Of a stretch of 64,000 bases of DNA, positions 9,327-18,105 are shown in pieces. Below the pieces are notes generated by a model that saw nothing but the letters and a program-made list of their open reading frames with translations, did not search any database and had not been told where the DNA came from. The translations under genes were made by a program, and so were the position numbers. Each line of letters begins with the position of its first letter. Positions within the stretch are counted from its first letter, which is position 1. Where the stretch lies: positions 40,730 to 104,729 of the forward strand of contig CAVVXS010000003.1 in assembly GCA_963752225.1 (NCBI GenBank). Reading direction: 5' to 3'. This DNA comes from JBBROS01 sp963752225 (lineage in GTDB: Bacteria > Pseudomonadota > Alphaproteobacteria > Acetobacterales > Acetobacteraceae).

Positions 9327-10081
9327 AGGGCGGCGCGGCGTTGTGGACGCGGGTCGTGCTGCTTGCGGCCGCGGTGCTGCTGCTGGAGGTGCTGTGCCGC
9401 ACCGGCGTCGTGGACCCGGCTGCGGTGCTGCCGCCGAGCGGGATGGTCGCCGCCATGGTCGCGGTACTGGCGTCCGGCGACGCGACCGAGCCGACCCTGC
9501 GGACCTTCTCCACCGTCGGCACGGCGTTCGTCCTGGCGGTGGCGATCGGGACCGGGCTGGGTGCCCTGGTGCATGCGCTGCCGCGACTGCGCCGGGCGAT
9601 CGAGCCGGTGCTTGCCTCCTACTACTCGGTGCCGACCTTCGTGTTCTACCCGTTGCTGGTGGAGCTGCTCGGCTTGAGCATGGCGCCACTGGTGGTGCTA
9701 GGTGTGCTGTCGGCAGCGCCGGCGATGATGATCGGCACCCTGTCTGGGCTCGACAGCGTGCGGCCGGTGCTGCGCCGTGTGGCCCGGGTGCAGCGGCTGG
9801 GGCCGGTGCGGACGCTTCTTTCCGTGGTGCTGCCGGCGGCGCTGCCGGCGTTGTTCGGCGGCGTCAAGCTGGCGCTCAGCTACGCGCTGATCGGCGTCAT
9901 TGCCGGCGAGTTCATCCTGTCGGGCAGCGGCCTCGGCTACGCCATTTCGTTCGCCTACCAGAGTTTTGAAACATCAACGATGTACGGGCTGATGTTGTTC
10001 GTGCTGCTGGTGGCGATCACGGCCAACGGCCTGCTTTACATGTGGGAAGGCCGGCTGGCGCGGCGGCGGCGGCCGGGATGA
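9323..10081 (+). CDS. ABC transporter permease (first of pair)
   Basis: Inner-membrane permease of about 252 residues with five to six membrane segments and the BPD_transp_1 EAA-like loop (SGLDSVRPVLRRVARVQRLGP), then LPAALPALFGGVKLALSYALIGVIAGEF. The start is taken as GTG 9323, whose GTGA overlaps the ATPase stop; a further upstream start would extend deeply into the ATPase gene. It ends in an ATGA overlap with the second permease. Confidence 0.85.
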   Translation: MKGGAALWTRVVLLAAAVLLLEVLCRTGVVDPAAVLPPSGMVAAMVAVLASGDATEPTLRTFSTVGTAFVLAVAIGTGLGALVHALPRLRRAIEPVLASYYSVPTFVFYPLLVELLGLSMAPLVVLGVLSAAPAMMIGTLSGLDSVRPVLRRVARVQRLGPVRTLLSVVLPAALPALFGGVKLALSYALIGVIAGEFILSGSGLGYAISFAYQSFETSTMYGLMLFVLLVAITANGLLYMWEGRLARRRRPG

Positions 10082-10869
10082 GTGCCGCGGCGTCTGCCGC
10101 CCTGTCCGGCCGGGCGCGCCTGCGCCTGCTCGATCCGTTGCTGCTGATCGCGGCCGCGCTGCTGTTGTGGCAGGTGGTCGGCACCTGGACGGAAGGCGTC
10201 GCCGTCAGCGGCCCGGCGGCGACCTTTGCCTATGCCGGCGAGCTGCTGCTGACCGCCCGGTTCTGGGACAATGCCGCCGCGACCCTGCTCGCTTTCATGA
10301 TGGCCTTCGTGCTGTCGGCGGCGTGCGGTCTGCTGCTTGGCCTGCTGCTCGGGCTGTGGCGCTTCGCGGGCGACGTGGCGGAGCCGGTGCTGGCCGGCTT
10401 CTACACCATCCCCAAGGTGACGCTGTATCCGGTGGTGCTGCTGCTGTTCGGCCTCGGCATCAGCGCCAAGGTGGCGTTCGGGGTGATGCACGGCCTGGTG
10501 CCGGTGACGCTGTTCACGGTGGCGGCGATCCGCACCTTGCCGCCGGTACTGCCACGGGCGGCGCGCTCCTTGCGCCTGTCGCCCGGTGAGACCATGCGCT
10601 GGGTGCTGCTGCCCGCCTGTCTGCCGCAGATCGTCGCCGGGCTGCGGCTCGGGTTCTCGCTGAGCCTGCTGGGCGTGCTGATCGGCGAGATGTTCTCATC
10701 GCAGCGCGGCCTCGGTTTTTTGCTCGTCAGCGGCCTGGCGCAGAACAACGTCAAGCTCTCGACGGCGGTGGTGCTGGTGATCGTGGTCTTCGCGATCGTG
10801 GCCAACGCCGCCATGCTGCGCGTGAGCAGAAATGTCGGGGGGTTTGGGGGCGCCGCCCCCAGCGAGTGA
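10078..10869 (+). CDS. ABC transporter permease (second of pair)
   Basis: Second inner-membrane permease of the importer, 263 residues, starting at the ATG inside an ATGA overlap. It has several hydrophobic helices and the EAA-type loop (RAARSLRLSPGETMRWVLLPACLPQIVAG), followed by LRLGFSLSLLGVLIGEM. Two different permease genes imply a heterodimeric channel. The last codons (NVGGFGGAAPSE) are encoded by a G/C palindrome at 10845-10861, suggesting that the end of the gene was provided by a palindromic repeat. Confidence 0.85.
   Translation: MSAAASAALSGRARLRLLDPLLLIAAALLLWQVVGTWTEGVAVSGPAATFAYAGELLLTARFWDNAAATLLAFMMAFVLSAACGLLLGLLLGLWRFAGDVAEPVLAGFYTIPKVTLYPVVLLLFGLGISAKVAFGVMHGLVPVTLFTVAAIRTLPPVLPRAARSLRLSPGETMRWVLLPACLPQIVAGLRLGFSLSLLGVLIGEMFSSQRGLGFLLVSGLAQNNVKLSTAVVLVIVVFAIVANAAMLRVSRNVGGFGGAAPSE
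10845..10861. repeat. GC palindrome at gene end (hairpin, possible terminator)
   Basis: TGGGGGCG is followed after one base by its exact complement CGCCCCCA, just before the permease stop codon. It could act as a transcription terminator or be one copy of a dispersed palindromic repeat. There is no following U-run, so a Rho-independent terminator is not certain. Confidence 0.45.
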
Positions 10870-10932
10870 GGACGGCGCGATCCAAGGTTCCAACCGCCGT
10901 TCTGGCGGGTGGGATGATCGTCGAGGGGGCCC

Positions 10933-11550
10933 TCAGACCTGCCACACCCAAGGCCGTTCGCCTCTGTCCCTGGCTTGGAACGCGGCGATCGCCGCCTCGT
11001 GCTGCATCGTCAGCCCGATCTCGTCGAGGCCTTCAAGCAGGGCCGTGCGCCGGATCGCCTCGATGGCGAACGGCATTTCTTCTCCATGCGGCGACACAAC
11101 GAGCTGCCGCTCAAGGTCCACCGTCACGCGGGCATTGCCGCTCGCGCATTGCTCGGCGAGACGCGCCACCTGTTCGGGCGGCAGCACCACCGGCAGCACG
11201 AAGTTCTGGAAGCAATTATTGGCGAAAATGTCGCCGAAGCTGGGCGCGATGACGCAGCGTATGCCGGAATACTTGAGCGCCCACACCGCGCCCTCACGCG
11301 AGGAGCCGCAGCCGAAGTTCTCACCGGTCAGCAGGATCGGCGCGTCCTGGAACTCGGGCCGGTTCAGCACGAAGCCGGGGTCCTCGCTGCCGTCGGCGCC
11401 GAAGCGCAGCGCCTCGAACAGATAGCGGGCGGTGTCGGGCGGCTTCGTGTTGCTCAGCCGCTCGATGCGGATGACCGTGTCGGTGTCGATGTTGGCGCGC
11501 ATCAGCGGCGCGGCGACGCCGGCCAGCACGGTGAAGCGGTCGCCGCTCAC
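10933..11550 (-). CDS. leuD: 3-isopropylmalate dehydratase small subunit
   Basis: Small (swivel-domain) subunit of isopropylmalate isomerase, 205 residues. It pairs with LeuC to interconvert 2- and 3-isopropylmalate in leucine synthesis. Motifs are RANIDTDTVIRIERL, the GENFGCGSSREGAVWAL signature and SFGDIFANNCFQN. The start is the GTG at 11550, overlapping the leuC stop as GTGA; longer in-frame starts run into leuC. No leuA or leuB is nearby, so this pair could be a second copy or serve a related hydratase reaction. Confidence 0.92.
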   Translation of the reverse strand: MSGDRFTVLAGVAAPLMRANIDTDTVIRIERLSNTKPPDTARYLFEALRFGADGSEDPGFVLNRPEFQDAPILLTGENFGCGSSREGAVWALKYSGIRCVIAPSFGDIFANNCFQNFVLPVVLPPEQVARLAEQCASGNARVTVDLERQLVVSPHGEEMPFAIEAIRRTALLEGLDEIGLTMQHEAAIAAFQARDRGERPWVWQV

Positions 11551-12948
11551 AGCGTGCGCACGTCGGTCAGCGCCCCGCGCAGCGCGGCGGCCGCGGCCAT
11601 GGCGGGGCTCGCGAGGTGGGTGCGTGCGCCCGGCCCCTGCCGGCCGACGAAGTTGCGGTTGGACGTGGAAACCGACCGCGCGCCCGGCGGCACCCGCTCG
11701 CCATTGGCGGCCACGCACATGCTGCAGCCCGCCTCGCGCCAGGCGAAGCCGGCGTCGCGGAACACACGGTCGAGCCCTTCCGCCTCGGCCTCGCGCCGCA
11801 CCCGCTCGGAGCCCGGCACGACCCAGGCGGTGACGCCCGGCGCCACCTGGCCGCCACGCGCCACGGCGGCCGCCTGGCGCAAGTCGGACAATCTTCCGTT
11901 GGTGCAGGAGCCGATGAACACCCAATCCACCTCCGTGCCGGCAATCGGCCGGCCCGGCTCGAGCCCCATGTAGTCGAGCGCCGCCCGCCGCGCCGTCCGG
12001 CTCCCCTCGTCATCGGCGGCGTCCGGATCGGGAATCGTCCCGTCGATCCGCATCGCGTGTTCCGGGCTGGTGCCCCAGGTGACGGTCGGCGCGACTTCGG
12101 CGGCGTCGATGGCCGCCTCGCGGTCGAACACCGCGTCCTCGTCGCTCGGCAGTTCTTTCCAAGATGCCACCGCTTCGTCCCAAGCGGCGCCCTGCGGCGA
12201 CATAACGGCGGCCAGCGAGGAATTCATAGGTGCGGTCGTCGGGCGCGATCAGGCCCATCTTGGCGCCCATCTCGATCGACAGATTGCACAGCGTCAGCCG
12301 TTCCTCGATCGTCATCGCCCGCACTGCTGACCCGGCATATTCCACCGCATAGCCGGTGCCGGCCTTGGCGCCGAGCTCGCCGATCGCGTGCAGGATCAGG
12401 TCCTTCGGCCCGACATGCCGGCCCGGCGTCCCTTCGAAGCGCAGCCGCATCCGCCGCGGCTTGCGCTGCCGCAAGGTCTGCGTCGCCAAGGCATGGGTCA
12501 GCTCGGAGGAGCCGACGCCGAAGGCCAGCGCGCCCAGCGCGCCGTTGGTGCAGGTATGGCTGTCGCCGCAGATCAGCGTGGTGCCGGGCAGCACGATGCC
12601 GAGCTCCGGCGCCATCACGTGCACGATGCCCTGGCCGTCCTCGCCGAGGTCGAAGAAGGCGATACCGCTGGCCCGCGCCCGGGTCCGCAGCCCGTGGTGC
12701 AAGGTGGCGCCCGGCCCGTAACTGGCAGCGGTGCGGCCCGGTGCGCTGGACACGGCATGGTCCGGGGTCGCGAACGCCAGCTCGGGGTTGCGGACGCGCA
12801 GCCCCCGCTCCTCCAGCGTTTCCAGCGCGCGCCCGCCCGACAGGTCGTGCAGCAGATGCCGGTCGATGTGCAGCAGCGCCCAGCCCTCGCCGAGGTCGGC
12901 CACCACGTGCCGCTCCCAGATCTTGTCGAACAGCGTCCGACCCGCCAT
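11547..12948 (-). pseudogene. leuC: 3-isopropylmalate dehydratase large subunit, one frameshift
   Basis: Aconitase-family [4Fe-4S] subunit of isopropylmalate isomerase, starting at ATG 12948 with AGRTLFDKIWERHVV. It shows ICGDSHTCTNGALGALAFG, FIGSCTNGR and the third cluster cysteine in CSMCVAANGER. The frame breaks near 12200: one extra base after GRRY stops the normal continuation APQGAAWDEAV, which appears in the neighbouring frame and then runs to the stop at 11547. Corrected length is about 466 residues, normal for LeuC. It is coupled to leuD by a GTGA overlap. The intact rest of the gene suggests either a sequencing error or a very recent lesion. Confidence 0.85.
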
Positions 12949-13058
12949 CGTTTCCCCTCGTCTATCGTGCCGAGCAGACTGCACCCGGCGGCCAGGCCTG
13001 CCAAGCGGCCGGGCCGGCGCGGGCTGGTCGGCAGCTGCCGCCGGAGGACCCGCCTGCC

Positions 13059-14405
13059 ATGCCCGACCGCGGCCCCATGTCGCTCGCGTTGTTATTCGGC
13101 GCCGCCGGCTCCCACCCGGCAAGCTGGCTGCATCCCGACGCCCAGACCGGGGCGCCGACCGACCTCGCGTCATATGTCCACGCCGCCCGCACCGCCGAGC
13201 GCGGTCTGTTCGACCTGTTCTTCATCGCCGACACGCCGGCGGCGCGGACCGAAAACCTGCACGCATGGTCGCGCTTCCCGCTGTTCATAAACGTGCTCGA
13301 GCCCGTCACCCTGCTGACCGCTCTCGCCGGCGCAACGAGCCAGATCGGGCTGGGCGGGACAGTTTCGACCAGCTTCTCCGAGCCTTACAACGTGGCCCGG
13401 CAGTTCGCCTCGCTCGATCACCTGAGCGGCGGGCGAGCGGCGTGGAACGTGGTGACGTCGGCCAACGACTATGCCGCGCGCAACTTCGGCCACGCCAAGT
13501 TGGCGCCGCACGCCGACCGCTACCGCCGCGCCGGCGAGTTCGTGGACGTGGTGCGGGCGCTCTGGGACACGTGGGACGACGACGCCTTCGTCCTCGACCG
13601 CGCCAGCGGCCGTTACTTCGATCCCGCCGGGCAGCATCCGGTGCACCACGACGGCCCGTTCTTCAAGCTGGACGGGGCGCTCAACATCGCCCGGCCGCCA
13701 CAGGGCCACCCGGTGATCATCGAGGCCGGCGCCAGCGACACCGGGCAGGAGCTGGCAGCGCGCACCGCGGAGCTGGTGTTCTCGTCCAACCCGACCGCGG
13801 CCGATTCCCGGCGTTTTACCGAAGGGCTGAAGGCGCGCATGGCCCGCTACGGCCGGGCGCCGTCCGAGCTGAAGGTGCTGGCCGGACTACCGATCGTGCT
13901 GGCAGAAAGCGACGCCGAGGCGGCCGACGCCTATGCGCATCTGCAAGAGCTGGTGCACCCCGATGTCGGCCGGTTCCGGCTGGGCATGGACCTTGAGACG
14001 GACCTGTCCGACCTGCCGGTCGACCAGCCGATTCCGGAGGACCGCATCCCGCAGGGAGCCAACTTCCACAAGGGGTTCTTCGATGACATCCTGCGGCTGA
14101 TCCGCGACGGCCAGCCGACCCTGCGGGAGGTCTACCTGCGCTACGAGCGCGGCCGCAAGACGATCACCGGCTCGCCGCGCCGGGTCGCCGACGTCATGGA
14201 GGAATGGTTCACCGGCGGCGCCGCGGACGGCTTCATGCTGCAGTTCCACATCATGCCGCGCGGACTCGAGATGTTCGTGGAGCAGGTGGTCCCGGAATTG
14301 CAACGGCGCGGGCTGATGCGGCGCGAATATGCCGGCAAGACGCTGCGCGAGCATCTCGGCCTGCCACGGCCGGTGCGCGGCAAGCCCACCCAACGAGCGG
14401 AGTAG
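13059..14405 (+). CDS. LLM-class flavin-dependent monooxygenase (NtaA/SnaA/DszA type)
   Basis: FMNH2-dependent oxygenase of about 448 residues with the bacterial luciferase fold. It begins SLALLFGAAGSHPASWLHP, followed by LFDLFFIADTPAA, TSFSEPYNVARQFASLDHLS, RAAWNVVTSANDYAARNFG (a strongly conserved NtaA/SnaA-family segment), PPQGHPVIIEAGASDTG and ADGFMLQFHIMPRGLE. Family members oxidise aminopolycarboxylates, sulfones or sulfonates and need a separate flavin reductase, which is not seen here. The start is ATG 13059 with GGAGGA about 11 bases upstream. The amino-acid-type transporter that follows may import the substrate. Confidence 0.9.
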   Translation: MPDRGPMSLALLFGAAGSHPASWLHPDAQTGAPTDLASYVHAARTAERGLFDLFFIADTPAARTENLHAWSRFPLFINVLEPVTLLTALAGATSQIGLGGTVSTSFSEPYNVARQFASLDHLSGGRAAWNVVTSANDYAARNFGHAKLAPHADRYRRAGEFVDVVRALWDTWDDDAFVLDRASGRYFDPAGQHPVHHDGPFFKLDGALNIARPPQGHPVIIEAGASDTGQELAARTAELVFSSNPTAADSRRFTEGLKARMARYGRAPSELKVLAGLPIVLAESDAEAADAYAHLQELVHPDVGRFRLGMDLETDLSDLPVDQPIPEDRIPQGANFHKGFFDDILRLIRDGQPTLREVYLRYERGRKTITGSPRRVADVMEEWFTGGAADGFMLQFHIMPRGLEMFVEQVVPELQRRGLMRREYAGKTLREHLGLPRPVRGKPTQRAE

Positions 14406-14409
14406 CACC

Positions 14410-15198
14410 ATTCTGAAGCATCTCCTCGCCGCGGCCGCCGTCGCGTGGCCCGCCCTGGCCTGGGCCGCGGAACCGCCGACGGTCACGCCCGGGACGCTGT
14501 CCTGGGGCGCCAGCCCGACCTTCGCGCCGTTCGAGTTCCAGCGCGATGGCCACGCGGTCGGCTTCGACGTGGACCTGATGGCGGAGCTGGCCCGGCGTCT
14601 CGGGCTCCGATCGCAGATGTCGGGCATGGACTTCGTCGGCATCATCCCTGCGGTCCAGGCCAAGCGCATCGATGCGGTCGCCAGCGGCATGTACATCACC
14701 GCCGCCCGGCAAGAGGTGCTGGATTTTATTCCATACCTCAAGATAGGCGACCAAATGGTTGTTCCTGCGGGAAACCCGGCCCACTTGTCCGGCCGCGATG
14801 GATTGTGCGGGCACCCGATCGCGGTCGCGCTCAACACGCTTTACGAGAAGACTGCCCACAGCCTGAGCGACGCCTGCATCACCGCCGGCAAGCCGGCGAT
14901 CGAGATTCTCGCGGTCGGAACCAGCGCGGTTGTGGCGCTTACGCTGGCGCAACATCGGGCGGAGGGGGCGATCAGCTCCACCTCGGTGATCGCGGCCATG
15001 ATGGAGAACGCGCCGGGCACGTTCGAGCCGCTCGGCGAGCCGTTCAACACCGAATCCCGGCTCGGAATCGGCGTCGCGAAGGAGAACCCGGCGCTGCGCG
15101 ACGGGTTGGTCGACGCGTTGAAGGCGATGCAGGCGGACGGTGCCTATGACGCGATGATCAAGAAATGGGGCCTGCCGCCGTCCAGTAGCATCTTCTGA
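14410..15198 (+). CDS. amino-acid-type ABC transporter binding protein (unusual start)
   Basis: Periplasmic solute-binding protein (SBP family 3), about 262 residues. It has a short signal peptide ending ALAWAAEPP, then GTLSWGASPTFAPFEFQ, HAVGFDVDLMAELARRLGL, VASGMYITAARQEVLDFIPY and EKTAHSLSDACITAG. The predicted N-terminus reads (I/M)LKHLLAAAAVAWPALAW; the codon at that point is ATT at 14410 (or CTG at 14413), with GAGCGGAG about 8 bases upstream. Either a rare ATT start is used or an ATG was altered. It sits 4 bp after the monooxygenase and 15 bp before the permease. Confidence 0.8.
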   Translation: MLKHLLAAAAVAWPALAWAAEPPTVTPGTLSWGASPTFAPFEFQRDGHAVGFDVDLMAELARRLGLRSQMSGMDFVGIIPAVQAKRIDAVASGMYITAARQEVLDFIPYLKIGDQMVVPAGNPAHLSGRDGLCGHPIAVALNTLYEKTAHSLSDACITAGKPAIEILAVGTSAVVALTLAQHRAEGAISSTSVIAAMMENAPGTFEPLGEPFNTESRLGIGVAKENPALRDGLVDALKAMQADGAYDAMIKKWGLPPSSSIF

Positions 15199-15213
15199 CG
15201 CGCGGCTCGCGTC

Positions 15214-15900
15214 ATGAGCTTCCGCTTCGACGTGTTCCTGCACGACCTGCTCGGGTTCGATTTCGCCGGCGCCGCCCTTGTCACCGTCTGGGTCAGCGTC
15301 GCGTCGCTGCTGCTGGGCATGGTGGGCGGCCTGGCCTTGGCCCTGCTGCAGCAAGCGCGTTGGCGCGTGGTGCGGGTGCTGGCTTGGGCATATTTGTGGC
15401 TCTTCCGCGGCACCCCGGTGCTGCTGCAGGTGATCTTCGCGTTCAACGTGCTGCCGGGGTTCGGGCTGATCCTGTCGGGGCCGGCCTGCGGCGTGCTGGC
15501 ACTCGGCCTGCACGAGGCGGCGTATATGGCCGAGATCATGCGCGGCGGGCTTGGTGCGGTTGGCGCCGGGCAGCGCGACGCGGCGCGAGCACTGGGCTTG
15601 TCAGAATGGGGGGTGATGCGCCTGGTAGTGCTGCCGCAAGCGTTGCGCATCGTCGTGCCGCCGATCGGCAACCAGTTCATCGGGATGCTGAAGCTGTCCT
15701 CGCTGGTCAGCGTGATCGGGGTGCGCGAGTTGCTGCTGGCGGCCGAGCAGTCGGCGTCCGGAACATTCCGCTACATCGAGGCGCTGTCCGCGGCGGCCGT
15801 CTACTACCTCGCATTCACCACCGTGCTGATGGCCGGGCAGCACATGCTGGAGCGACGGCTTACCCCCTCGCCGCCGCCGACGGCGAGTGCCGCGGCTTGA
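15214..15900 (+). CDS. polar amino-acid-type ABC transporter permease
   Basis: Inner-membrane permease of the HisM/GlnP type, 228 residues. Signs are the hydrophobic N-terminal segments, LWLFRGTPVLLQVIFAF, the EAA loop (GAGQRDAARALGLSEWGVMR) and VLPQALRIVVPPIGNQFIGMLKLSSLVSVIGV. It starts at ATG 15214 directly after the binding protein. No ATPase follows, so a shared or distant ATPase must be used. Confidence 0.9.
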   Translation: MSFRFDVFLHDLLGFDFAGAALVTVWVSVASLLLGMVGGLALALLQQARWRVVRVLAWAYLWLFRGTPVLLQVIFAFNVLPGFGLILSGPACGVLALGLHEAAYMAEIMRGGLGAVGAGQRDAARALGLSEWGVMRLVVLPQALRIVVPPIGNQFIGMLKLSSLVSVIGVRELLLAAEQSASGTFRYIEALSAAAVYYLAFTTVLMAGQHMLERRLTPSPPPTASAAA

Positions 15901-15932
15901 CCGGGCGCCAGCCGCGGCGCGATGAGGAGGCG

Positions 15933-16520
15933 GTGAGCCCGTCCGCCCCCGAGCCGCCCGCCGACTGCCCGCGCTGCGCCTGGGTCGGGCGGGATGCACT
16001 GATGCAGGCCTATCACGATCGCGAATGGGGCGTGCCGGAGCGGGACCCGCGGCGGATGTGGGAAGCGCTGATGCTGGAGGGGTTCCAGGCCGGGCTGGCG
16101 TGGATCACCATCCTGCGCAAGCGGGACGCGTTCCGCCGCGCCTTCGCCGGCTTCGACCCGGTTCAGGTCGCTGGCTTCGGTGAGGCCGATATCCTCCGTT
16201 TGCTGGATGACGCCGGGATCGTGCGGTCGCGGGCCAAGATCGAGGCGACGATCGCCGGCGCCCGCATCTTTCTTGCCATGGGGGAGCGGGGCGAGGATTT
16301 CGCCGCCTTCGCATGGTCGCACGTGGCCGGCATCCCGATCCTGGGCGACGGCGTGGCGGTGCCGACGGAAACCGAGGTGTCGGTCGCGCTGTCGAAGGCG
16401 CTGAAGCGGCTCGGCTTCAAGTTCGTCGGTCCGTCGATCGTGTATGCCTGGATGCAGGCGACCGGGATGGCCAACGACCACGCGCCGCACTGCTTCCGCC
16501 GGGCCGAACTGCTGGCGTGA
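15933..16520 (+). CDS. tag: DNA-3-methyladenine glycosylase I
   Basis: Base-excision repair enzyme removing 3-methyladenine, 195 residues. Family motifs are CPRCAWVG, YHDREWGVPERD, LEGFQAGLAWITILRKRDAFRRAF, SRAKIEATI, and the zinc-binding His/Cys near the end (NDHAPHCFR). The start is GTG 15933 with GAGGAGGCG upstream; the ORF is open further upstream but only as an overlap with the permease. It is convergent with ccdB. Confidence 0.92.
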   Translation: MSPSAPEPPADCPRCAWVGRDALMQAYHDREWGVPERDPRRMWEALMLEGFQAGLAWITILRKRDAFRRAFAGFDPVQVAGFGEADILRLLDDAGIVRSRAKIEATIAGARIFLAMGERGEDFAAFAWSHVAGIPILGDGVAVPTETEVSVALSKALKRLGFKFVGPSIVYAWMQATGMANDHAPHCFRRAELLA

Positions 16521-16538
16521 GGAGTGATCGTCCTGGGC

Positions 16539-16844
16539 TCAGAACCCGAGCAGCAGAGTATCGAGGGCGCGGGTGACCTCGTCGTGCCGGTCGGCCAGCG
16601 AGGCAACGGCGCGCCGCAGCTCACGGCCCGGGATGCTGGCGATGGCCTGCGTCACCATGACGTGCGGCTCGCCGGCGATGTCGAACACCGGGTTCAGCTC
16701 GCTGATCGGCTTGGGCGCGCTCCGTTGCGGCAGCAGCGGGACGACGGTCCGGGTGGCGAGGTGGGACAGCAGCTCGGCTTGAACATCGACGACGAACCCG
16801 GCCCGGTTCGCACCCGGCATCGGGTGGACGTCCAGGCGCGGCAT
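16539..16844 (-). CDS. ccdB: CcdB-family toxin
   Basis: Toxin of 101 residues related to CcdB, which poisons DNA gyrase. It shows GFVVDVQAELLSHLATRTVVPLLP, then P-x-LNPVFDIAGEPHVMVTQAIASIP and ELRRAVASL. The closing LDTLLLGF keeps the C-terminal hydrophobic tail expected of the family. The ATG at 16844 overlaps the ccdA stop (ATGA). Addiction modules of this type stabilise plasmids and mobile regions. Confidence 0.9.
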   Translation of the reverse strand: MPRLDVHPMPGANRAGFVVDVQAELLSHLATRTVVPLLPQRSAPKPISELNPVFDIAGEPHVMVTQAIASIPGRELRRAVASLADRHDEVTRALDTLLLGF

Positions 16845-17098
16845 CAGAATTGGCGGTAGGCGGCGAGCGGCAACCCCTGCTCCGCGACGTGGCCGTTCCA
16901 GTCCTCGATCGCCGTCGCGTTCTCCTGCAGCCATCGCTGCCGGCGCATGTCAGCAACCGCGGTCGCAAGCCCCCGCTCGCACGCCTGCGACAGGTTGATG
17001 CCGAGCTCCCGCGCGTCCTGCAGCAAAGCTTCGGGCAGCGTCACATTGGTGGCGCGGCGCGGTGCCGCCGGGCGAGCTTCGAGCGCGAGACGGGGCAA
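16844..17098 (-). CDS. ccdA: CcdA-family antitoxin
   Basis: Antitoxin of 84 residues with an N-terminal ribbon-helix-helix DNA-binding part (RRATNVTLPEALLQDARELGINLSQACERGL) and a C-terminal toxin-binding tail (RWLQENATAIEDWNGHVAEQGL). It would neutralise CcdB and repress its own promoter. The start is TTG 17098 with GGAAGG upstream. It overlaps ccdB by 1 bp, giving tight coupling. A repeated 9-mer upstream is a likely operator. Confidence 0.9.
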   Translation of the reverse strand: MPRLALEARPAAPRRATNVTLPEALLQDARELGINLSQACERGLATAVADMRRQRWLQENATAIEDWNGHVAEQGLPLAAYRQF

Positions 17099-17131
17099 GA
17101 TGGCCTTCCGGGATTATCCGTGCAGCGACAA

Positions 17132-17153
17132 TGCGCATTGGAGGTGCGCATTG
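17132..17153. promoter_or_regulatory. candidate CcdA operator (direct repeat TGCGCATTG)
   Basis: TGCGCATTG occurs twice, at 17132-17140 and 17145-17153, 13 bp start to start and about 35 bp upstream of ccdA. TGCGCA within it is palindromic. The position fits autoregulation by the ribbon-helix-helix antitoxin; this is inferred from location only. Confidence 0.45.
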
Positions 17154-17178
17154 CAAGCGGCACTGCGTGATCCGGCGG

Positions 17179-18036
17179 TCAGGAGTCGGCGGCCAGGAAC
17201 CGCTCGAACGCCGCCTTGTAATCCTTGTGCCAGCGGGACAAGGGCGGCCGGTTCTCCGTAATGTCTTGGGCGGCCCACAGGATCCGGCGATTGTCGACCT
17301 CGCGCGTGACCTCGTTGTCGGGGCAGATGATGTAGAAATCGCCGCGCGCCATGCCGTCGAGCAGCATGTCGACCACTTGGTCCGGGGTCCAAGCGCCGGG
17401 CGGCTTCTCGGTGTGGTTGCCGCGGGTCATGCCGGTGAAGGTGGAGCCCGGCACCAGCAGGTGGGCGGAGATGCGGGCACCGGGCTCGTTGCGCAGGCTA
17501 TGCGCCAGCGCCTCGGTCAGCACCTTCACCCCCGCCTTGCTGACATTATAGGCGGTGTCGCCGGGCGGGCAGGTGATCCCTTGCTTCGAGCCGGTGTTGA
17601 CGATGGCGCAGTCCGTGCCTTGGGCCAGCATCGCCGGGCTGAACGCCTGCACGCCGTTGATCACGCCCCACAGATTCACCTCCAGCACCCTCCGCCAGCG
17701 GTCGATGTGCTCGTAGGGTCCGCCGCCCGGCGCGGTGCCGGCATTGTTCATCAGCACCGCCACCTCGCCGAATTCGCTGTAGGCGGCGTTCTTCAAGGCC
17801 TGCACCGCCTCGACTTGGCTCACATCGGTGGGCACCGCGCGCACGCCGGCCGTGCCGAGGGTCGAGGCATCGGCGACCGCGGCAGCAGCCCCGTCCAGCG
17901 CCTCGCCGCCGAGGTCCGCCAGCACGAGCCGCATGCCGAGCGCCGCGAACCGCCGGGCTGCGGCAAGCCCGATGCCGCTGGCCGCCCCGGTCACCACGGC
18001 GACCCGGCCAGCTTGAACGGCGGGATGGTTGGTCAT
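17179..18036 (-). CDS. short-chain dehydrogenase/reductase (SDR)
   Basis: NAD(P)-dependent oxidoreductase of 285 residues. Motifs are VVTGAASGIGLAAARRF, NNAGTAPGGG, NLWGVINGVQAF, NTGSKQG (catalytic Ser) and YNVSKAGVK (catalytic Tyr and Lys). The C-terminal extension after STFTGMTRG, with DGMARGDFYIICPDNEVTRE, is typical of an SDR group often annotated as oxidoreductases near aromatic or fatty-acid genes. The substrate is unknown. It starts at ATG 18036 just downstream of the histidine kinase gene on the same strand. Confidence 0.9.
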   Translation of the reverse strand: MTNHPAVQAGRVAVVTGAASGIGLAAARRFAALGMRLVLADLGGEALDGAAAAVADASTLGTAGVRAVPTDVSQVEAVQALKNAAYSEFGEVAVLMNNAGTAPGGGPYEHIDRWRRVLEVNLWGVINGVQAFSPAMLAQGTDCAIVNTGSKQGITCPPGDTAYNVSKAGVKVLTEALAHSLRNEPGARISAHLLVPGSTFTGMTRGNHTEKPPGAWTPDQVVDMLLDGMARGDFYIICPDNEVTREVDNRRILWAAQDITENRPPLSRWHKDYKAAFERFLAADS

Positions 18037-18105
18037 GCGTTGATCCTTCCAACAAATGCGGGGCTGACGCTGTCGCCCCCAACAGGCCGGGGATGGAGCC
18101 CTGGG

